NCBI GenBank assembly: GCA_003427395.1 | Contig: BFEA01000973.1 | Location: forward strand, 302,100-329,424 | Reading direction: 5' to 3' | From: Chara braunii | Lineage: Eukaryota > Streptophyta > Charophyceae > Charales > Characeae | Length of the DNA stretch: 27,325 bases | Shown: in pieces, positions 20,645 to 27,325 of the stretch | Position numbering within the stretch: position 1 is the first letter of the stretch | How the letters are laid out: each line of letters starts with the position of its first letter | Notes under the pieces: generated by a model | Told to the model about the DNA's origin: nothing | The model's database searches: none | What the model saw: the letters and a program-made list of their open reading frames with translations, nothing else | Made by a program: the position numbers and the translations under genes

Positions 20645-20745
20645 GTAGCTAGCAAAAGAGCTAGCCCAGAGGCAGGTTGGATTCGATCCCGATGTCCCCT
20701 GCTTATAAGTCCATTCCTCTACCTACAAGGCTAGCTCTTACCACG
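20645..20745 (-). ncRNA. tRNA-like or tRNA-derived (SINE-like) sequence
   Basis: On the minus strand GAGCTAGCC opens and GGCTAGCTC closes a fold. Between them lie a D-arm/A-box-like TAGGTAGAGG, an anticodon-loop-like GGACTTATAAGC, and a B-box-like GGGATCGAATCC. The T stem pairs poorly and about 10 extra bases precede the closing arm, so a working tRNA is unlikely. A tRNA-derived repeat is the better reading. Confidence 0.4.
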
Positions 20746-20899
20746 GTATGGTAAAGAGCCACCCCCCCTATAAGTAGACGTAGTGGTCTGATCTTCTTAG
20801 CCTGCGTGCTTGTGCACGCTTGCCAGTTAGTGCACCCGTCCATAGGCTTGTCGGTTTGAGTATGCGCGCGCCCCCAAGGGCATCTGGTGATCGTTAGGC

Positions 20900-21120
20900 C
20901 TGAAGGCCGGTACTTAGTCGTGGCCTCGCCCTTTTGAGGGATGCGGCGGAAATATTCTAGCGGCGGGCAGGCCGTTGCCTAGTTATGGCCGCGACATTCA
21001 AAGGTTGCGGCGGAAACACTCAAGCGGCGAGAAAAAGGTCTGCTATATCTTAAGTACGACGGACAACATTCAAGTAGCGGGTGGGTCGGTACCTCACCAT
21101 ATCGAGGTAGACGCGGCGGT
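20900..21120. repeat. About 65-base diverged tandem repeat with hairpins
   Basis: The first two units (about 20911-20975 and 20976-21040) share ATGGCC/GTGGCC, TGCGGCGGAAA and AGCGGCG at matching places; two weaker units follow. The second folds as GCCGCGAC/GTTGCGGC, the first as a weaker equivalent with CCCT/AGGG. Confidence 0.6.
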
Positions 21121-21183
21121 ACTTGACTAGGAGGCCAAGTAAAGGAGGACAAAGACCGAAATTTTTAGAACACCTCATACCGG

Positions 21184-21600
21184 TGTCGAGCGCATCGGTC
21201 TCACACGGGGACCCTCCCGGCCGCGTCACACAGGATTATGCAGGACTTGTCGCGGAGAGCGTTTGCCGCTCGGGCCGAGTGCGCCAGCCGTACCTTTCGC
21301 GAGCCCCTACGACATGACAGGGTCACGCAAGGCACCGCTGACCTCCACCTGCGGGAGCTGTCACCATCCCTTAGGTGGGCGTATCCCCGCCGAGCTATTG
21401 AACCACATGCGAAGGCTTTTCGTATGCAATTGCAGAGGTGGCCCAGCCGAGGGCGTTTCTCGCTCGCTATAGCATAGGGGGTATGCGCGGTCACATGCCC
21501 AAAATCGAACCCGTATGCGAATCGCCATAATGAGGGGCTGAAGTCCCAAACGCGACTCCTCGTCTGTCGACTAGGACGCACTACACACACCACGTGTTAC
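21184..21600 (-). repeat. Second LTR of the same family (solo or other copy)
   Basis: The edge TGTCGAGCGC...CGGTC at 21184 aligns with TGTCGCGCGC...CGGTC at 7265. Similarity runs to at least 21520, strongest at 21345-21395. Next to this edge, where a primer-binding site should be, the sequence does not match TGGCGCC. It is therefore either a solo LTR or an element with another primer. The outer end is not resolved. Confidence 0.75.
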
Positions 21601-21774
21601 ACCACAATACTCACACTTACCATGCGTAACATACGAAGACACACAAAACAACCACTACAAACAACACTACACCACAACAATACTCCTAGTCCCTTCAGTA
21701 CCCGACCCATAACTTTATGTAGCACGACTTAGATACGCATCGTGCGCTGGCTTTTCGTATAATAGTCGTGCGAG

Positions 21775-22066
21775 CGCGTGGCCTATTCATATCGACCAGC
21801 CACGCGGGCACACGCAAGCATTCGTGCTGATGGGGTACTATGTGGTACTTGTAGCCTCACGGCCCTTGATAATCTCGAGGGTCGTGTTCGACACTCAAGT
21901 GTCGGCTGACAGGCGCTTTGAGGGGTAATCTCTCGACGCCAGACAACCGCCATGGGCGGTTGAAGACCACACCCTCTTTTGCACCCTTTGCAAACGGGTT
22001 GAGTAGACAACTTTAGGTTGTCGTGGCGGTCAAACATCAAGGGATTTGACTTTGACGGCTGCCACG
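21775..22066. repeat. Multi-hairpin module, copy 1
   Basis: Successive hairpins: CGCGTGGC/GCCACGCG (21775-21806), CGGCCCTTGA/TCGAGGGTCG (21860-21884), GACACT/AGTGTC (21890-21903) followed by GGCTGA, GGCG/CGCC (21912-21940), CAACCGCC/GGCGGTTG (21944-21962), ACCC/GGGT (about 21983-21999), GACAAC/GTTGTC (22006-22022), and CGTGGC...GTCAAA/TTTGAC...GCCACG (22022-22066). Confidence 0.75.
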
Positions 22067-22466
22067 GACTATAACGTCCAACCATAAAAAATCAAAAAGA
22101 AAAAACTCACTCCAATTCTCCTTAGTTTAGTGGCCACCTAGCATGAAAGGTAGGCGGGCCCAAGCGACGCGCGCTCGAAGGAGGCCCGAGTCCTACCCGT
22201 AGGCTATCCAATGTCCGGGGTAGTGAGGCCCGTACATGGGCCCCCCATAGGTCAACTGTGACTGGTCCTTCGCCCATGTGTCGCTTCGCGCTACCACAAA
22301 CCCGAATCTATTGGTCGTAGCGCGCTCTTGGTCTCGCCGCCTGCCCGATAACTTTTAGTACGAGGATCGGCGAGTGCTGCTCGCAAGGACTTAGTATAAG
22401 ATGGTGCGGATGCAGTACCCACACATACCAACTCACTATGCAACTCTACAAGAGTATCTGCGATGA
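22067..22466. other. Spacer between hairpin modules, no gene seen
   Basis: G/C-rich sequence with short GC-rich inverted repeats and no supported ORF. Confidence 0.4.
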
Positions 22467-22725
22467 CGGCGCATTGTACGGTGCCCATACCCAAATGGCT
22501 TATTCTGAGCCATGAGGTAGTTTCCGACGCTCAGGCGTTGGCTGAAGCGTGCGCTAAGGGGAGGTAACCTTTCACCGAGCGCAAAACCGGTCTGAGGGCC
22601 TTACCGTTTTCTGCACCCTGAGGTGCCCCAATGGGTGCGGGGTAAGATGGTCCCTAGGGCAGGAAGGAATTTGGAGCGGTGGTGAGTTGTCTTGCGCACC
22701 ACTAATAACACGCTAATCCTTCCGC
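22467..22725. repeat. Multi-hairpin module, copy 2
   Basis: Same order as copy 1 with different arms: GGCGC/GTGCC (about 22468-22485), ATGGCT/AGCCAT (22495-22513), GACGC/GCGTT (22526-22539) followed by GGCTGA, GCGCT/AGCGC (22551-22582), AAAAC-GG/CCGTTTT (about 22583-22610), GCACCC/GGGTGC (22613-22638), and GTGGTG/CACCAC inside GGAAGGA/TCCTTCC (to about 22723). Confidence 0.7.
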
Positions 22726-22799
22726 CAATAACTTTGTCGTTCCACCAAACTCAAGCCCAACAAGGATAAAACGAGCACCCTTAATATCATTAGAAGAGG

Positions 22800-24040
22800 C
22801 ACCGCCGGGGTTGACCCTATGTGGTTATTCGTGCGCACGCCTACTTAGATTATCTCCACAGCAGAACGGAAATAGAACAACCTCACTCAAACACAAAGGT
22901 TGTGGGGTAGTTCACTCTCATGACAGTTGTGTGGCTTGCCCATCTGAATCCAAGACACGATCACTCAACATAACTCAGATGATACTCTTCCATACATACC
23001 TGCAGTCACATCACAGAATCAAGCAAAAGATCCACACACTACACGGAGTCAACTCCAACCAACCCCTCCACTCATACCCCTTGCTTTAGCCATGCAAGCC
23101 CCAACCTTCAGCCAACCAACCATAATTAAGTACTCAGTACCTCTATTAAATGGCTATTCAATAAAAGTCTGGGTGAAACCTTAACAAAACAGACAAAATC
23201 ACCAGGGCTAAAGCCTTTTAAGGATGAGTATTGATGGTGAATTGAGGTTGAGTTGTAGACCGACGAATCGGCAACTGACTTGTTATCAACGATAACAGAA
23301 GAATGATCCTTTTGAAGGAATAGGCTGATCAGATCAAGCCTCTCAATGACAACACGGCAACCTGCATCACAGTACAGGCCAAAGACGAGTACTACTTATG
23401 TCTGTGCCAAGGGGAGAACATTCCCCTAGTCGTATCCTAGCTCCTCTATTAGTACTCAGTCACTGAGCATCTCCTCTAATTAGGATAGATTTGCTAAGTA
23501 GTGCCTAGCTGCAAAATATTCTAACTCCCCAAATTTTACGAAATTTCGGTAGCACTTCCCATAGAAAAAGTGCTCTCCTTAAATTTCTACGAGCCCAAAA
23601 TGACTAACTCCTTCAGATTTGCAGAAAATTCGGCAGCGCTTCCCGTAGGAATAGGAGGCTACCAAGATTTATATAGAGTTGAAACTAGAAATACAACACA
23701 GAACTATGCTTGGGATTAATTTATGATCTCTGCCTGGTAGCTTAGACTCAACATTAGTTTGCATGCACTCTGAGTGAGGTCACGAACCAACGCTGATCCT
23801 AACCCCCAACAGGGTCAGTCCTATCTCATCCCAAGCTTCCCTCCCATCATCCATCTCAACTGCCTATGGCTCCAGCACTCAGCGAGCATCTTCAGCAACG
23901 AATCTATCCAAAAGATGTCCCAAGTGAGAGCCCCCAAGCATGCATGCACGAACATCTCTCACAATCCCACATTGATTCAGCCACGTAGTTCGTGAGACCC
24001 CTTAGTTCTTCCCTTTTATGTCCCCCTTACTTATGACATA
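22800..24040. other. No gene seen; one imperfect tandem duplication
   Basis: CTAACTCC...TTCGGTAGCACTTCCCATAG at 23521-23565 recurs diverged at 23604-23650 (CTAACTCC...TTCGGCAGCGCTTCCCGTAG), period about 83. The rest is without recognisable features and leads into the AACCTA array. Confidence 0.45.
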
Positions 24041-24042
24041 GG

Positions 24043-25305
24043 ATCAGGCAAGGCCCTAACCTAAGGGTATGCCTGACCTGCCTAATTAAACAAGTAAGGA
24101 TACTCACAATTGCACTGCCCTAACCTAAGGGTATGCCCAACACATGACAAAAACGTATGTCCAGACTGCCCCAACCTAGGGGTGTGCCCAACACAACATA
24201 ACCCATAACATAAAGCATGTGACCAAACCGCCGTAACCTAAGGGTACGCCTGGCTTCTGCTTAACTGACGACAAGAAAGCATAAGATTAAACTGCCCCAA
24301 CCTAGGGGTGTGCCTAGTCAGCCTCATACAAAGTTACATATGGCATAGGGTTAAACTGCCCCAACCTAGGGGTATGCTTAACCTGCCTAGCACATACACG
24401 AACGACGAATGGTTGGATCGCCCTAACCTAAGGGTATGTCCAACCCACAGAACATCAACGACAAAAGCATATTGCTAGGCCGCCCCAACCTAGGGGTATG
24501 CCTAGTTAACTTATACAGTTTAAGTTACATAAGACAATCTGCCTGAACAAAGTACAACGACGTATGACTAAGCCGCCCTAACTTAAGGGTACGCTTAGCC
24601 TCCGTAACGACAGTATAAAAAACAACCATTGATACTTGCACAAACTTTGTGATTTTTCTTTTCTTCTTAGGCAGATAGTCAGACCTACCCAACCTAGGGA
24701 GACATTTGACTCTGCTTTGTGTTTAGAAGGGAAAATAAAAGCAAGTTTTATACTAACTCTTTCCCCTTTTTGTTATCATGAGCATATGACTGAGCCGCCC
24801 TAACCTAAGGGTACGCTCAGCCTGTCCGAGTTACCTTCCTTATACTCTTCACTTGCTTTCTTTTTCTTTTTATGCTACCTTACTTATTGACTGACTTTCC
24901 CAACCCAGGGTGCCCGATCTGTCAGAAATATAAGTTCAATAGTACATATATCCAAATTTTATACACGAGGTGACACTTTTGTTCATGACCTATGGCTGAG
25001 CCGTCCTAACCTAAGGGTACGCCCAGTCTTATGCCTTTGTTCCCTCAGAAAAAACATACACAGAGTTGGGTCTACGCAACCTAGAATATCCCCAGCTCTG
25101 CTTTCAGCAACCCACAAAAGAAATATCAAGATTCTGAGACATCCCAACCTAGGGCGTTCATCCTTCTGTTCAAAACCCCCAAAAGGAAACAGCGGCTGGT
25201 CTGTCCAACCTAGGATAGGTCCAATCCTCAAAATCATACAGTCAGTCCCATAAACATAAAATAAACACAGCACTGAACCCACTCAACCTAGAGGGGTCCA
25301 ACCTT
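24043..25305. repeat. Array of about 17 hairpins with constant AACCTA loop
   Basis: Units lie at about 24050, 24125, 24175, 24235, 24300, 24365, 24428, 24488, 24580, 24695, 24803, 24910, 25008, 25080, 25150, 25215 and 25288. The core is CCCT or CCCC, then AACCTA, then AGGG or GGGG, then TAYG. Outer arms of up to 8 bases differ between units yet pair: TCAGGC/GCCTGA, GGTTAA/TTAACC, GGTTGGA/TCCAACC, CTAGGC/GCCTAG, CTAAGC/GCTTAG, CTGAGC/GCTCAG, CTGAC/GTCAG and CAGAG/CTCTG. Units near 24125, 24175 and 24235 pair weakly. No CRISPR-like constant repeat or spacer length is present. Confidence 0.9.
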
Positions 25306-25536
25306 TGGTTGACCCAGTCAAGACATGCAATACAACCTTCAACCCACCTTCCCCCAGTTAAACTTTGTTTGCATTCACTCAATTAGACATCTGATCTCTC
25401 ATATACTTGTTCCTTTAGCCTTCACAGTGCATGTCCTGACATATATGACAAAAGAGAAAAGTAATAGCTTCACATAGTTATGTTCATATAGCTCAGTGAT
25501 AATACATAGGGGAAGGGATCACACAGGTTATCGAAA

Positions 25537-25602
25537 GTATACCTGAAGTTACCTGCCTCCAGAATCCCGCCTAGGTTCCGGCAGAGCTTCCGCAATCGGT
25601 GG
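25537..25602. repeat. Module shared with 10155-10220
   Basis: TACCTG, TCCAGAATCCCGCCT, CCGGCAGAGCT and CAATCG align with the earlier copy without gaps apart from one near the start. It lies about 230 bases after the hairpin array, as the other copy lies about 420 bases after its array. Confidence 0.75.
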
Positions 25603-25609
25603 GGCAACC

Positions 25610-27325
25610 TTCCACAGAGGCCTTGGCGCGGACCTACGCGTTGCAATCCCGCCTGCCGCCTTCCTCTCATAACCCCTAGACAAGACTTAGAGTAAGAGGG
25701 ATAGATGGAGAAAGGTTAGACGATCAGATGCAAGAGGGGTGCGCTCAATCTCGCTGGAGAGGGCCTCGTTGTCTTGATACGCCTGAGGACTCCGCAATGG
25801 CAGCCAACTGACAGCTTGGTCAACGAGCTTGAACTGCCAAAGTAGCCCCTCCTGACGAACTCCCGACTCGCAGCACCAACCCCCTACTCGTCCCGCCTGG
25901 CCATCTCCCCCAAGGCTCACTCCTCCCGCCGCGGCCGCCTAGTAGCTCAAGACCCTCGACACCAGGCGGTAGCTGTGCGCAACAGCATGCGGCGATCAAC
26001 CGAAGACAGCGACTCGCTACCTCATGCAACAGCAATCTGCTACACCAGACACTTGCAGCAGCTCGCAGCGACATGCAGCCTAGTTAACAGCGACAGCGGC
26101 TGTTCATCAATATGCAACAATGATTACCCTCGGCAACCCACAGCCCACTCTCAGCGATAATAGCCGTAACAGCCTCGCGGGGTCGCTGCAACAGCAACCA
26201 AAGCCACTTCTGTACCGTCGTATAACCCTACTGCAGCTGCAACCTTCCAAAGGATAATCACCATACCACCATCGTACCAGCAGCCTATGACACATGCAGT
26301 AGTGGTACACAGCGAAGGGCACCGTGCTGCCCAGCAGCAGCGAACCGTAAAAAGCACAGTGCTGCCCAGCAGCAGTACTCCAAACAACGTTCAATACAGC
26401 GACAGTACCCCACCTGAGCCCGGCTCAGCAACAATCCGGACTGCTGCAGCGACCGTCGAGTACTCAGCAAGACGAACGGCTAGCAACACTCACAGCCTGG
26501 GCCCAGCCCATAGTGGCCAACAGCATACAGCAACTAGGATTGGCCGGCCCTCAGCACCCTGTAACAGTATACAGTCGTAGCCTGCGCCCGGCCAGCAGCC
26601 GCAGCAGCCGTGCACAGCCACCCCCAGCTGCCCGTGTTCTGCAGCCGGCTAGGCCGCAACGCTCGTTGTTTTGCTGATGAGAAAACACCAGTCACACCTC
26701 CCCTCTGAACCCACAACTATGGCCTTCTGTGCAAGGCTCACTCACTCCTCTCAATCCGCGGCCGTGTGCAGCTAGAGCACAACAAGGGTGCACAGCAAGG
26801 TGACGCTGCAAGGGCCTAACACAGGCACAGCAACACACAGCCATGGACGGTGCCTGCTTAGTAGAACGCACATCTGGGGACAACGCCTGCCACTGCAACA
26901 GCTGCACCCAACTACCTTCCCCACCCTAAGATCCTGACCTTCACAGCTTACTGCTCGGTGGACCTGAACGGCCTTATTACAATAACCATCGAAGCTGCAT
27001 CCGTCACCGCTGGTATCCCAACAACATATCCAACAACCCTGATACAGGGGCCAGTGATATGCCCCCTTGAGGTCCAGCCACGATTCGGAGCCCAGGCCAT
27101 GATCCCGAAACGCAAGGTAGGGTCCGAAGACAAACTTCCGCTTCTTGAGACTGCGGCAGGGAGCTCAGCACCGGGGCACTCGCAGCAATAGCGGTGTCGG
27201 GCGCAATCGGTCCGGCACTGCGCGGGGCAGCGCGGTGTCAGGCGGCCACAAGTAGTGCGCCGCCTGAAAACGGCAGTTTAGGGGTTTAGGCTCAGGGTTA
27301 AGTCCGCGTTTTGACAAGTGCTTTG
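25610..27325. other. CAG-rich sequence, no gene supported
   Basis: Short CAGCAGC/CAACAGC-rich stretches from about 25975 to 26640 give Ser/Gln/Ala frames on both strands, none above 100 codons. GCGGTGTCGGGCGC at 27190 and GCGGTGTCAGGCGGC at 27230 are a short direct repeat near the right end. The 77-codon plus frame at 26958-27191 has no recognisable motif. Confidence 0.4.

Noticed and set aside
7306-21472. Conserved peptide TSTCGSCHHPLGGRIPAELL in plus-strand frames at 7306-7569 and 21263-21472, resembling a CxxCH site
   Set aside because: Both copies lie antisense in the LTR hairpin region; DNA-level LTR homology and the hairpin explain the similarity, and neighbouring residues do not align as protein.
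24043-25305. CRISPR array or telomere-like repeat (CCCTAA)
   Set aside because: Spacing is irregular, flanks vary, and CCCTAA occurs once per unit within a hairpin; no cas genes and a eukaryotic setting.
25820-26910. Minus-strand frames in CAG-rich DNA
   Set aside because: Ala/Cys/Leu-rich low-complexity translations with no start context or domain.
27278-27300. Plant-telomere-like TTTAGGG stretch
   Set aside because: Only two or three imperfect units; too short to be more than chance.

Overview
This is eukaryotic, repeat-dominated genomic DNA with no intact host gene that I can support. It contains a decayed Ty3/gypsy LTR retrotransposon on the minus strand, many microsatellites (TA, AAT, CT, CA, CAT), long C/T-rich stretches, splice-donor-like sites and assembly Ns. 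The primer-binding site resembles the tRNA-Asp type known from several plant Ty3/gypsy elements. Together with the general character of the Pol protein this suggests the green lineage, perhaps a large-genome charophyte alga. That organism guess is low confidence.

Layout. 1-7700: a 5'-proximal part of one LTR element, read right to left. The order is LTR edge (7265), tRNA-Asp-like primer-binding site (7243-7262), a Gly/Arg-rich ORF (7034-6526), two homologous ORFs of unknown function (A 6406-5700, B 5669-4815), Gag with a CCHC knuckle (4717-2918), aspartic protease (2872-1832), linker, reverse transcriptase (1516-352) and the start of RNase H (375-2). The rest of Pol, including integrase and the other LTR, lies left of the window. 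In-frame stops and frameshifts run throughout, so it is a dead copy. 7835-8127: TA microsatellites and a 156-base gap. 9117-9735: an array of alternating GATAAG...CTTATC inverted repeats. 10.5-20.0 kb: microsatellites mixed with two families of diverged repeats (R1 and R2), many copies ending in a splice-donor-like GTANGT. 20.5-22.8 kb: tRNA-like and hairpin-rich repeats, a second relative of the LTR (21184-21600), and two copies of a multi-hairpin module. 24.0-25.3 kb: about 17 hairpins with a constant AACCTA loop and changing but complementary arms. 25.5-27.3 kb: a motif shared with 10.16 kb, then CAG-rich sequence without an ORF I can support.

The strongest themes are (1) the duplicated, unrecognised ORF pair upstream of gag, and (2) repeats in which hairpin arms differ between copies but stay complementary. 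The second theme is seen in the 24-25 kb array, the 21.8/22.5 kb module pair and the two LTR relatives. It may reflect selection for structured RNA or DNA, or a mutational process such as template switching at quasi-palindromes.
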